From assembly GCA_027494015.1 (NCBI GenBank), contig JAOSJP010000001.1, positions 813,073 to 877,072 of the forward strand: DNA of 64,000 nucleotides, given 5' to 3'. The notes beneath the pieces were generated by a model that worked only from the letters and a program-made list of their open reading frames with translations, ran no database searches and had not been told where the DNA came from. Positions 1 to 7,762 of the stretch are shown here, piece after piece (the first letter of the stretch is position 1; each line of letters starts with the position of its first letter). The translations under genes were made by a program, and so were the position numbers. The DNA is from Anaerolineae bacterium. GTDB lineage: Bacteria > Chloroflexota > Anaerolineae > Aggregatilineales > Aggregatilineaceae.

Positions 1-225
1 AGCGAGGCGCTGGAAGACGCCCGCCGCGACCCTGTCGGCATTAACCGGGCCGCCCACTACCGGCGTTTTCAGGAGTTGTTTGCCGAGCGGGTGCCGGCGC
101 TGGTGCTGTACTATCCGCTCTATGTCTACGCGGCGGACGCCCGGCTGCAAGGCGTGCAGCTTGGCTTCATGAGCACGGCCAGCGACCGCTTTCGCAGCCT
201 GCAGGACTGGCGCTTCGAGGGCTGA
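1..225 (+). CDS. Peptide/oligopeptide ABC transporter substrate-binding protein, C-terminal end (partial)
   Basis: The reading frame is open from base 1 and stops with TGA at 223-225, giving the last 74 residues of a protein whose start lies outside the window. The segment FQELFAERVPALVLYYPLY followed by a DRFRSLQDW motif near the end is typical of the C-terminus of family 5 (DppA/OppA-like) extracellular solute-binding proteins. These proteins capture peptides, nickel or sugars outside the membrane and deliver them to a two-permease ABC importer. A DppC-like permease end sits at the opposite edge of the window, but about 63 kb away and on the other strand, so the two need not belong together. 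Family is inferred from a short tail only. Confidence 0.7.
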   Translation, partial: SEALEDARRDPVGINRAAHYRRFQELFAERVPALVLYYPLYVYAADARLQGVQLGFMSTASDRFRSLQDWRFEG

Positions 226-461
226 GGCGCGGCTGACAACGCATTCCCCCAGGGGCGCAAAGGGCCGAGAATCTCCATAGCTCCTCTCCGCGCCCTCTGC
301 GCCTCTGCGATTCAGATATTTCACCCCCGCGCGCGATCTGCCCCCACACCCGGCCCCTGCTTTTGGCCGCTCCTCATTCGGCGTACAATGAGCACAGGAC
401 GTGTGCGCGGCTGACGCGCCTTGAGGATAGGCGAAATCCCCGACCGGAGGAGTGTGCACCC

Positions 462-1505
462 ATGAGCAGGACCATGCTGGCCGCCTTTGTCAGAGCGCCC
501 TTCGAATTCGCGCTGCGCGAGATCGCGGTGCCCGAAGTCCGCGAAGGCTGGGCCTTGATCAAAGTCGAAGCGTGCGGAATCTGCGGCACCGATCTGCACA
601 TCGCCAGCTCGATCACCCATCGCCTGACGCCCAAACCGCCCACCGAGTGGCAGGGGTTCGGGCACGAGGTCGCCGGCATCGTGGCCCAGGTGGGGCCGGG
701 CGTGCGCAACGTCAAAGAGGGCGACCGGGTCGTGCTGGAGAGCGGTTCCTACTGCGGCACGTGCGACCTGTGTCGCAACGGGCGCTCTGACCTGTGCAAC
801 AAGGGGCCGAACTTCTGGAACAACGAAAGCATGGGCTTCGCCGAGTATATCCTGGCCCCCAAAGAGTGTCTCGTCCCCTTCGATGGCCTGAGCTTCGAAG
901 TCGCCAGCCTCAGCGAGCCGTTGGGCGTGGCCCTGGACATGACCTATACGGCGGACATCGCCCTGGGCGACGACGTGCTGGTGCTGGGCCTCGGCCCGAT
1001 TGGTCTGCTGTCCATTCCCCTGGCCCGACACAAAGGCGCGGCGCACATCTACGCCGCCAACCGGTCGGGTGGCAGGCGCGCGGACCTGGCGCGGCTCTAC
1101 GGGGCGGACAGCGTGATCCTGACCAGCGAGACGCCGGTCGAGGAGATTCGCTTCCGGCGCGGCGGCGTAGACCGCGCGCTGGTCTCGGCGTCGGCGTCAG
1201 CGGTGCTGAGCGCCCTGCCGGTGATGAACTACGGCGGCATCATCGCCTTCATCGGCATCGAGTACGGCCCTGGCGCTGCGCTGACCTTCGACGCCAACGA
1301 GTTCCACTTCCGCAAGCTGCAACTGCGCGCCTCTCATGCCGCGCCCGCCCTGTACTTCCCCACCTGCTTGCAGCTTCTGAAGGATGGGCACGTCAACGGC
1401 GAGGCGATCATCTCCCACGTCATGCCGCTGGAGCGCATCGTCGAGGCCATGACGCTGCTGCGCGATGCGCGCGGCGACGTGCTGAAGATCGTGATCAAGC
1501 CGTGA
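462..1505 (+). CDS. Zinc-dependent medium-chain alcohol/polyol dehydrogenase
   Basis: A 347-residue medium-chain dehydrogenase that should oxidise an alcohol or polyol with NAD(P). Catalytic zinc ligands are visible as C38 in CGICGTDLH and the GHE motif at 67-69. The structural zinc lobe has four cysteines at C98, C101, C104 and C112. The Rossmann nucleotide-binding glycine motif GLGPIG lies at 176-181. The start chosen is the ATG preceded by CGGAGGAG about nine bases upstream; a longer frame opens at 363 but adds residues not typical of the family. Sorbitol, threonine and glucose dehydrogenases share this architecture, so the substrate cannot be called. It is transcribed alone, and repeats follow it. 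Confidence 0.88.
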   Translation: MSRTMLAAFVRAPFEFALREIAVPEVREGWALIKVEACGICGTDLHIASSITHRLTPKPPTEWQGFGHEVAGIVAQVGPGVRNVKEGDRVVLESGSYCGTCDLCRNGRSDLCNKGPNFWNNESMGFAEYILAPKECLVPFDGLSFEVASLSEPLGVALDMTYTADIALGDDVLVLGLGPIGLLSIPLARHKGAAHIYAANRSGGRRADLARLYGADSVILTSETPVEEIRFRRGGVDRALVSASASAVLSALPVMNYGGIIAFIGIEYGPGAALTFDANEFHFRKLQLRASHAAPALYFPTCLQLLKDGHVNGEAIISHVMPLERIVEAMTLLRDARGDVLKIVIKP

Positions 1506-1630
1506 GGGAAAGTGGCAGGCACATCGCCAAATCGCCGCGAACGTGCTGGACGAGGAGTGCATTTCTAGCCGCAGGCCCCATCAAGCCGTTGAAGGGGTGG
1601 GTTTGTACCCCCCACGGGGGCGCTGCAGAG

Positions 1631-2130
1631 CAGCGCCCCCTGCCTGAAGGGAGCACCCACTCCTCAGGGCAATCGCTTCAAACATGCCGGTGTTCTACCT
1701 CACCCCCAGCCTCGCTGCGCTCGGCTTGGCGAGGCGCGCCAGCGCCGAGCGGGGGTGAGGTAAACCCAGGGCGCAGCAGAGCAGCGCCCCCTGCCTGAAG
1801 GGAGCACCCACTCCTCAGGGCAATCGCTTCAAACATGCCGGTGTTCTACCTCACCCCCAGCCTCGCTGCGCTCGGCTTGCCCCGGCGAGGGGCGCGCCAG
1901 CGCCGAGCGGGGGTGAGGTAAACCCAGGGCGCAGCAGAGCAGCGCCCCCTGCCTGAGAGGGGCACCCACTCCTCAGGGCAATCGCTTCAAACATGCCGGT
2001 GTTCTACCTCACCCCCAGCCTCGCTGCGCTCGGCTTGCCCCCTCTCCGTTGACGGAGAGGGGGCGGCGAGGCGCGCCAGCGCCGAGCGGGGGTGAGGTAA
2101 ACCCAGGGCGCGGCAGAGCAGCGCCCCCTG
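1631..2130. repeat. Tandem array of three palindrome-bearing repeat units plus a partial fourth
   Basis: The motif CAGCGCCCCCTGCCTGA recurs at 1631, 1782, 1940 and 2119, giving units of 151, 158 and 179 bp. Each unit contains an inverted repeat running from TACCTCACCCCCAGCC to its complement GGGGGTGAGGTA, with a GCTCGGC/GCCGAGC inner arm. Length differences come from extra bases at the palindrome centre; the third unit carries an additional CCCTCTCCGTTGACGGAGAGGG hairpin there. The 872-base gap 1506-2377 holds no convincing gene. The last 250 bases before the regulator at 2378 show no clear element. Confidence 0.85.
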
Positions 2131-2377
2131 CCTGAAGGGGGGTGCACGCGCTCCTGGGCCAATGTTGCATTCCCGCCAGTGATTTGCCATACTACATGAG
2201 GGGTCTTTGCGCCTGGCAGGATGCTGCTGCCAGCGATGCTACAAGGGATGATAGACAGAGTTCGTGGGCCTGGAGGCGAGAGCGCCCGCTCTAGCTGATC
2301 CATGCTACGGGCTTTCTGTCGCCTCATAGCCGGGACAGTGGCGGTGGCGTGAGACCGCCCGCCAAGTCTCTCGAACA

Positions 2378-5300
2378 ATGATGCCGGTTGAGGCCTGTTT
2401 CATGGCATATGGCACGCTGCATCGCGATACATTAGTTCCTTACGTCTCAGGCGTCATCGAGCGACCGCGCCTCCTGGAGCTGCTCGCCCGCGCGCGCCAG
2501 CATAAGCTGACCCTGGTCTGCGCGCCGCCCGGCTACGGCAAGACCACCCTCGTCGCCCAATTCGCCGCCCAGATTCCCGACGCCATCGCCTGGCATACGC
2601 TCGAAGAGCGCGAGCGCGACCTGCCCAACCTCTTCCAGCGCGCGCTGCAAGTCCTGGACTCTGTCGCGCCGGGAATGGCGCGGCTGGCCCCCGCGCCCGG
2701 CATGACCCCCGCCGAGATGGCGGCTCTGGTCGCGGATTACCTGCGCGAGAACACGTCGGGGCACACCCTCTACATCCTCGACGACATCCAGATCATCTCC
2801 GAGTCGCCGGCGGTTGAGTACTGGATGCAGGTGCTGCTCGAACGCCTGCCGTCCAACTGCCATCTGATCCTGATCGGGCGCGTGCTGCCCAACCTGCCGC
2901 TGACCGAGCTTATCGCGCGCGGCGAGGTGTTGGCGCTGGGCCAGGAACAGCTTCGTTTCACCGCCACCGAGATCTTCGAGATGGCCCACTCCACGCCGGG
3001 CAGCAGCTTGCGCACTATGGCCGAGGCCGAAGACCTGGCGGCACGCCTGGAAGGGTGGCCGGCGGGCACCATCCTGGCCCTGCACCCCCTGCCCGCCGAT
3101 CTGGAACAGGCCATCCTCAAAGGCGGCAAAGGCCCCGAAGCCCTCTTCGACTCGCTGGCCGCGTCCATGCTGGAAGCCCAGCCGCCCGGCCTGCGCGACT
3201 TTCTGCTCGCCTCCTCCACGCTGCTGCGCATGACGCCGGAGTTGTGCTCGTCCGTGCTTCAGCTCCCCGACAGCGCCGAGTGGCTGGCCGAGATCCAGAG
3301 CCGCAACCTGTTCATTTCCAAGATGGCCGGCGGGCTGATCTATCACCGCCTCTTCCGCAACTTCCTGCAGCGCCAGCTCAAACAGGACGACCCCAACCTG
3401 TTCCTGACCCTGCACGCGCGGGCGGCGCGCTGGTTCGAAGAGCGCAACCAGGTGGACTGGGGCTTCGAGCATTACATGGCCGCCGGGCTGATCGAGCGCG
3501 CGGCCAAGATTTCGGATCGCGTCGCCAACATGTACTTCGCCCAGGGCAAGGTGGAGACGCTGCTCAAGTGGCGCGCCCAACTGGGGCAGATCGGCATCTT
3601 CGCGCCGGGGCTGCTGTACAACTGCGCGCGCGTGCACACCGATCGCTACAACTACGAGGAAGCCGAGCAGTCGCTCAACGAGGCCGAGCGCGGCTTCGCC
3701 GAGGCGGGCGACGAGACCGGCCATACCTACATCCAGCTTCAGCGCGCCTTCATCAAGCTCCAGCGCGGCGACTTCCAGACCGCTGTCTCCGAAGCGCGCC
3801 AGTTGGCCTCTTACGTCACCGAGCAGCCCGATCTGCAAGGGCGCGCGCTCAAGATTCTGGGCGTGGCTCACCTGCGCCTGGGCGAGCTAACGGCGGCGGT
3901 GGAATATTTGCAGCAGGCGCTCGATTTGCATCGTCAGGACGGCGACGCGCACGCCCTGGCCAACGCCCTGCAAGACCTCAGCGTGGCTTACTCGCGCCTG
4001 GGCCGGCTCGGCGATGCCAGCGCGTGCCTGCAAGAGGTCGTCGCGCTGCGCCGCTCGCTGGGCAGCACCGGCGCGCTGGCTGCGGCCCTCAACAACCTGG
4101 GGCACTACTACTATCGCGGCGGCGATTACGAGCGGGCCTGGGCAACCTACCAGGACGGGCTGAGCATCCTGGCTCGCGTGCCCAACCGCCGCGTGGAGAG
4201 CGCCTTGCTGTGCAGCATGGGCGAGCTACGCCGCGACCAGGGCAGCTTTGAGGAGTCGCTCAAGCTGTACAACCGCGCGCTGGAACTGATCGGCCTCAGC
4301 GACCCCTGGCTGCGCAGCGCCGTCCTGGTGAGTTGCGCCACGCTCCAGCGCTGGTCTGGCAAGCCGCACGAAGCGGAATCGCTGGCCGAGAAGGCGCTGC
4401 AACTGGCCGAGACGCACGCCTTGGCGCTGGAACGGGTGACGGCGGAGGCGGCGCTGTGGGCGGCGCGCATCGCGCTGGGGCAGGCCGCCACCGCCCGCGA
4501 ACAGCTTGAAGCGCTGATCGCCAAGCTGCGCGAGCAGGGCGCGCGCTCTGAGCTGGTTTGGGCCTACGCGCTGCTCGCCTCGGCAGCGCTGAATTGCTCC
4601 GACCTGACTGCCGCCGAGGAAGTCTTGCAGCTTGGCCTCAAGGAAGCGAAGGCCATCGGCACGCTGCAAATCCTGGTCACGGAGATCGCCTACACACCGG
4701 CGTTGGAATCGCTGGTGGTGCAGCGCGCGGGCAAGTTCGGCGAGCTGGTGGGCGCGCTCAAGCAGCACCGCTCGGCGCAGATGCGCGTGCGCCACGCCCT
4801 GCGCCTGCGCCGCATCGAGCCGCACGCCACGTACAGCCTGCGCGTGCTCACGCTGGGCCACGAGCGGCTGGAGCGCGACGGGGAGGCCATCGCCCTGTCC
4901 GAATGGCGCTCCAACACAGCCCGCGAGATGTTCTACTACCTGCTGTTTCACGGCGGGCAGAGCCGCGAGCGCATCAGCCTGGACTTCTGGCCGGACAGCT
5001 CGCCGCAGCGCGTGCGCTCCAACTTCCACACCACACTGTACCGCGCGCGCCAGGCGCTCGGCGAGAATGTGATCATCTTCCACGATGGCCAGTACATCCT
5101 CAACCCCGAGGTTGATCTGTGGTGCGATGCGCACGAGCTGGAAACCCTGGTCCAGCAGGCGCGGCTGCTTTCCATCCGCGACGCGCGCACCGAAGACCTG
5201 TGGCGGCGGGCGGTGGCGCTCTATCAGGGCGACTTCCTGCCCTCGTGGGACGCCGAATGGGTCGTCTACCGCCGCGAGGGACTCTTCGAGATGTACCTGG

Positions 5301-5557
5301 AGGCGCTGGTCGGGCTGGGGCAGTGCGCCAATGCGCGGGGCGATCATCGGGGCGCGCTGCGGGCTTACCGGCGCGCGCTGGATGCCGACCCGTTCCGCGA
5401 GGACGTGCACCGCGCGGTTCTTCTCTGCTACGCCGAAATGGGCGACAAGCGCCAGGTGCGCAACCACTACCAGAAGCTGTGCGATCTGTTCGACGAAGAG
5501 CTGGGCGCTGAGCCGGACGATGAGACCATCGCCCTTGCTGAGTCCCTCCTGAAGTAG
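2378..5557 (+). CDS. Large NTPase-TPR-BTAD transcriptional activator (MalT/LAL-like N-terminus, OmpR-type C-terminus)
   Basis: A 1059-residue cytoplasmic regulator. Residues 49-57 (APPGYGKTT) are a Walker A motif and YILDDIQ near 130 is a Walker B, together forming a STAND-type NTPase related to MalT. About residues 380-760 are helical tetratricopeptide-type repeats, with many LG..Y...G..A spacings. From about residue 820 the protein has a winged-helix OmpR-like DNA-binding domain (SEWRSNTAREMFYYLLFH) followed by a bacterial transcriptional activator domain to the C-terminus. Such proteins switch on promoters after a small ligand or partner binds the TPR/NTPase sensor. The start is ATG 2378; an in-frame ATG at residue 9 is an alternative. 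It is the nearest upstream gene to the peptide array at 6119, with 561 bases between; a regulatory link is inferred from position only. Confidence 0.9.
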   Translation: MMPVEACFMAYGTLHRDTLVPYVSGVIERPRLLELLARARQHKLTLVCAPPGYGKTTLVAQFAAQIPDAIAWHTLEERERDLPNLFQRALQVLDSVAPGMARLAPAPGMTPAEMAALVADYLRENTSGHTLYILDDIQIISESPAVEYWMQVLLERLPSNCHLILIGRVLPNLPLTELIARGEVLALGQEQLRFTATEIFEMAHSTPGSSLRTMAEAEDLAARLEGWPAGTILALHPLPADLEQAILKGGKGPEALFDSLAASMLEAQPPGLRDFLLASSTLLRMTPELCSSVLQLPDSAEWLAEIQSRNLFISKMAGGLIYHRLFRNFLQRQLKQDDPNLFLTLHARAARWFEERNQVDWGFEHYMAAGLIERAAKISDRVANMYFAQGKVETLLKWRAQLGQIGIFAPGLLYNCARVHTDRYNYEEAEQSLNEAERGFAEAGDETGHTYIQLQRAFIKLQRGDFQTAVSEARQLASYVTEQPDLQGRALKILGVAHLRLGELTAAVEYLQQALDLHRQDGDAHALANALQDLSVAYSRLGRLGDASACLQEVVALRRSLGSTGALAAALNNLGHYYYRGGDYERAWATYQDGLSILARVPNRRVESALLCSMGELRRDQGSFEESLKLYNRALELIGLSDPWLRSAVLVSCATLQRWSGKPHEAESLAEKALQLAETHALALERVTAEAALWAARIALGQAATAREQLEALIAKLREQGARSELVWAYALLASAALNCSDLTAAEEVLQLGLKEAKAIGTLQILVTEIAYTPALESLVVQRAGKFGELVGALKQHRSAQMRVRHALRLRRIEPHATYSLRVLTLGHERLERDGEAIALSEWRSNTAREMFYYLLFHGGQSRERISLDFWPDSSPQRVRSNFHTTLYRARQALGENVIIFHDGQYILNPEVDLWCDAHELETLVQQARLLSIRDARTEDLWRRAVALYQGDFLPSWDAEWVVYRREGLFEMYLEALVGLGQCANARGDHRGALRAYRRALDADPFREDVHRAVLLCYAEMGDKRQVRNHYQKLCDLFDEELGAEPDDETIALAESLLK

Positions 5558-6118
5558 CCTCTTTCCCCCAGAAATCACGCGGGTTTATCTCATCCCCTGG
5601 CCTCGTTGCGCGCGGCCTTTCCCTGTTCCGTTCACGGAGCGGGACGGGGCGCGTTAGAGGCCGTCCGAAAACCTGTGCGCCTGCGTTTGCCCCCAATCCC
5701 CGGCCCTTCCCCCACGAGGGAGGCTGTTGGCGAGCCAGGCACGCGCCGATTTCGTAGGGGCGGGTTTGCAAACCCGCCCCTACAAAAACGCTTTGATCGG
5801 CGCGGGGTTCGTAGGGGTGTGCTGCACTACGCCCCAAGGGGAGCCGTTCGCCAACAGTATCACGAGGGGGGAAGGGAGAAGAACGCGCCCGCTAAGCCCC
5901 TCCCTCCTTGTGGGGGAGGGGTTTGGGGTGGGGGGAGGCAACTTCTCAAACGGTCTCTTCGAACAGTCCCATTCACGCGAGCAAAGAGCCTCCGTCCGAA
6001 TTAGGTGCGACTTATTTTACCCTGGTAAGCAGTTTGTTGCACACCCCCTGCTAAAGTTGCGATCAACAAGCGATTATTCGTGCTAAGCGCACTAAATTGT
6101 CATCTAAGGAGATACAAG
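5558..6118. repeat. Intergenic region with a 134-bp inverted-repeat element and an AT-rich leader
   Basis: The gap between the large regulator and the peptide genes has no gene. Bases 5724-5857 are bounded by CTGTTGGCGA and its complement TTCGCCAACAG. Inside lies a perfect 30-bp palindrome (5754-5783) with arms GTAGGGGCGGGTTTG. The same 134-bp element occurs in the opposite orientation at 49376-49509. Bases 6000-6118 are conspicuously AT-rich compared with the surroundings and probably contain the peptide-gene promoter. Variants of TGSTAA recur there at 6023, 6049 and 6081, but I cannot fix a -10/-35 pair. Confidence 0.75.
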
Positions 6119-6274
6119 ATGAGAAGCGCATTGTTTACAGCGACCAATTGGCTTGCCTGCGATCCGCGCCGCATCGTGACGGTGGCGCTCATCGTGCTGA
6201 CCGTGCTGGCGGTGACGCTGGCCCTGGTGCCTGGCACCCCGGCCCTGGCGCTCGAGATCACCTCCGGCAGTTGA
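6119..6274 (+). CDS. Small secreted-peptide precursor, copy 1
   Basis: A 51-residue product. The ATG follows an excellent AAGGAGATACAAG ribosome site, which fixes the start over an upstream in-frame codon at 6080. The N-terminus (MRSALFTATNWLACDPRR) is basic. A long hydrophobic stretch from about 19 to 37 follows, then VPGTPALA, and the chain ends LEITSGS. Small residues at 42 and 44 (ALA) form a signal-peptidase I-like site, so cleavage would release the heptapeptide LEITSGS. It is the most divergent of three tandem copies at the N-terminus and has its own leader. It could instead be an uncleaved single-pass micro-protein. No family is recognised. Confidence 0.75.
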   Translation: MRSALFTATNWLACDPRRIVTVALIVLTVLAVTLALVPGTPALALEITSGS

Positions 6275-6588
6275 TCTGGCCCGTATCCGCATCATCCACA
6301 AGCATCCATTCAGTGACCAGGCGCGCATCGCGCGATGAGGGGAGAGAAGGACGATGAAGCACACATTCTTTAAGGCAGCGAACTGGCTGGCGGGCGATCC
6401 GCGCCGCATTGTGACGGTGGCGCTCGTGGTGCTGACGGTGCTGGTGGTGACGCTGGCCCTGGTGCCTGGCACCCCGGCCCTGGCGCTCGAGATCACCTCC
6501 GGCAGTTGATCCGGCCCGTATCCGCATCATCCACAAGCATCCATTCAGTGACCAGGCGCGCATCGCGCGATGAGGGGAGAGAAGGACG
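6275..6588. repeat. Tandem 235-bp duplication units carrying the peptide genes
   Basis: Bases 6275-6509 and 6510-6744 are near-identical units made of a 79-bp spacer plus a 156-bp gene. The spacer opens with CCCGTATCCGCATCATCC and carries the palindrome CATCGCGCGATG in each copy. Copy 1 of the gene (6119-6274) is homologous from about its 13th codon onward but lacks the upstream spacer. Sequence identity is so high that the second duplication must be recent or homogenised by gene conversion. The range given covers the two spacers and the copy between them. Confidence 0.85.
6354..6509 (+). CDS. Small secreted-peptide precursor, copy 2
   Basis: A 51-residue peptide beginning MKHTFFKAANWLAGDPRR, starting exactly 235 bases after copy 1. 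The hydrophobic core, the VPGTPALA segment and the terminal LEITSGS are the same as in copy 1. A GAGAGAAGG ribosome site precedes the ATG. The 79-base spacer after copy 1 contains the 12-bp palindrome CATCGCGCGATG at 6326-6337. The spacer is repeated almost exactly before copy 3, so the duplicated unit is gene plus spacer. Differences from copy 3 inside the coding region are few: Val for Ala in the core, and LEITSGS for GEITSGS. Confidence 0.75.
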   Translation: MKHTFFKAANWLAGDPRRIVTVALVVLTVLVVTLALVPGTPALALEITSGS

Positions 6589-6744
6589 ATGAAGCACACA
6601 TTCTTTAAGGCAGCGAACTGGCTGGCGGGCGATCCGCGCCGCATCGTGACGGTGGCGCTCGTGGTGCTGACGGTGCTGGCGGTGACGCTGGCCCTGGTGC
6701 CTGGCACCCCGGCCCTGGCTGGCGAGATCACCTCCGGCAGCTAA
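6589..6744 (+). CDS. Small secreted-peptide precursor, copy 3
   Basis: The third 51-residue copy, again 235 bases downstream. It ends PALAGEITSGS then TAA. The change of the residue after ALA from Leu to Gly makes the predicted signal-peptidase site cleaner. The mature heptapeptide would be GEITSGS, differing from the other two only at its first residue. The 12-bp palindrome recurs at 6561-6572 upstream. Downstream, a different leader with GAAGGAGAG introduces the 106-residue gene at 6800, so this copy closes the array and may be co-transcribed with that gene. Confidence 0.75.
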   Translation: MKHTFFKAANWLAGDPRRIVTVALVVLTVLAVTLALVPGTPALAGEITSGS

Positions 6745-6799
6745 TTGTGGTGGCAAGGTGGGAAACTACGGCTCTGTCTGGATTGAAGGAGAGAACGCA

Positions 6800-7120
6800 A
6801 TGGCTATGATGGACCAGACCCCAATTATGGATGTCTCCCCGTGGCCGACCGGACACGGCTTTGAAGGCGCGAACGTCTGGTGGGAAGGCGTGAATCGCCG
6901 GGACGAAATGCAGCGCCTGGATAATCTGATGGGCGTGGCCCTGCTGGACGAGGACGTGCGCCGTCGGTTGGTCAAGGAGCGCGATACCTCCCTGCTGGCT
7001 GCCTTCGGTCTGTCGAAGGAAACGCAGAAGTGGCTGCGCGAGGTCAAGGCGGCGACGCTGGCCGAGCTGGCCCAGGCGATTGTCGTGCGGACGCGCAACG
7101 AGGCTCATGCCGGGCTGTAG
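6800..7120 (+). CDS. Small helical protein of 106 residues, possible RiPP-precursor-like fold
   Basis: A 106-residue soluble protein starting at ATG 6800, placed after GAAGGAGAG. The N-terminal 40 residues are rich in Gly, Trp and Pro (DVSPWPTGHGFEGANVWWEG). The C-terminal part is helical and charged: LMGVALLDEDVRRRLVKERD, then LLAAFGLSKETQKWL, then AATLAELAQAI. From memory this C-terminal pattern resembles the short domain found in the Franean1_4349-type putative RiPP precursors of Actinobacteria and Chloroflexota. I cannot check that here, and no modification enzyme sits nearby. It follows the peptide array by 55 bases in the same direction and may share its transcript. Confidence 0.6.
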   Translation: MAMMDQTPIMDVSPWPTGHGFEGANVWWEGVNRRDEMQRLDNLMGVALLDEDVRRRLVKERDTSLLAAFGLSKETQKWLREVKAATLAELAQAIVVRTRNEAHAGL

Positions 7121-7260
7121 CGGCAGCCCCGCACCCTGAGCACTCCGCACTGCTCTGCGTTATGTATCGCGGCGTCGAGGGCCTGGTCGCTGACCAGGCC
7201 CGCCGGGTCTCTGAAGTTGGCCGCCTTGCGGGTGGCGGCAACATGCGAGTGGGGTGACAG

Positions 7261-7653
7261 ATGTTCAACAAGGCCGTCATGGCGGTAGGCGATGACGCTG
7301 ACGAGATGGAGCGCCTCGCCGTCATCCTGAGACAACAGGGGTTGGCTGTGCTGAAAGCGCACGATGCCGACCGCGCGTTGCACCTCATCAAGTCGCTCAA
7401 GCCCGACCTGTTTCTGCTCGACGTGTGGGCGAATGGCCTGAACAGCTACGACCTATGCCGCTGGCTGCGCGCCAACCGAAACACCGCCAACACGCCCGTG
7501 ATCATCCTGTCGGCATTCAATACGCTCCACGCCCGGCGCGATGCGCTGGCATCCGGCGCTGACCTGTTCCTCCCCAAAGCGCATCTGTCCACCGAGCTGC
7601 TGGGCGCGGTGCAGGGGCTGCTTGAGCGCAACGGTCACCCTCACACGATCTAA
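7261..7653 (+). CDS. Stand-alone response-regulator receiver domain
   Basis: A 130-residue single-domain CheY-like protein. Acidic residues D11 and D12 lie in the first loop. The phospho-acceptor is D54 in FLLDV, the conserved Ser/Thr is in VIILSAF, and the switch lysine is in LPKA. There is no output domain, so it should act by protein-protein contact or as a phosphorelay intermediate. No histidine kinase is encoded in the window. A 140-base spacer separates it from the 106-residue gene. Its position just after the peptide array could make it part of the same sensory locus, but that is only positional. Confidence 0.85.
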   Translation: MFNKAVMAVGDDADEMERLAVILRQQGLAVLKAHDADRALHLIKSLKPDLFLLDVWANGLNSYDLCRWLRANRNTANTPVIILSAFNTLHARRDALASGADLFLPKAHLSTELLGAVQGLLERNGHPHTI

Positions 7654-7762
7654 ACGCCCCTGCTCTTGCCGGGCTGCCCGGCCTGCGACTACCGCTCCAC
7701 GCCGATCCTGTGGTACTGTTGGGTCTGCGTGCTGAACGTATTGTCCCCAGGAGGTTGGCTCC

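Noticed and set aside
1631..2130. CRISPR array
   Set aside because: The unit is 150-179 bp with hairpin arms and no spacers; no cas gene is nearby.
2447..3871. 474-codon open frame on the minus strand, antisense to the large regulator
   Set aside because: It mirrors a strongly conserved plus-strand gene, has no recognisable domain, and is expected at high GC.
6119..6744. Lanthipeptide or lasso peptide precursors
   Set aside because: There are no modification enzyme genes nearby, the peptides lack a Cys or Ser/Thr-rich core, and the leader is a signal-like hydrophobic segment.
6119..6744. Type I toxin or holin-like membrane micro-proteins
   Set aside because: No antisense RNA gene or lysis partner is evident, and the conserved tail after an AxA site argues for export; not fully excluded.
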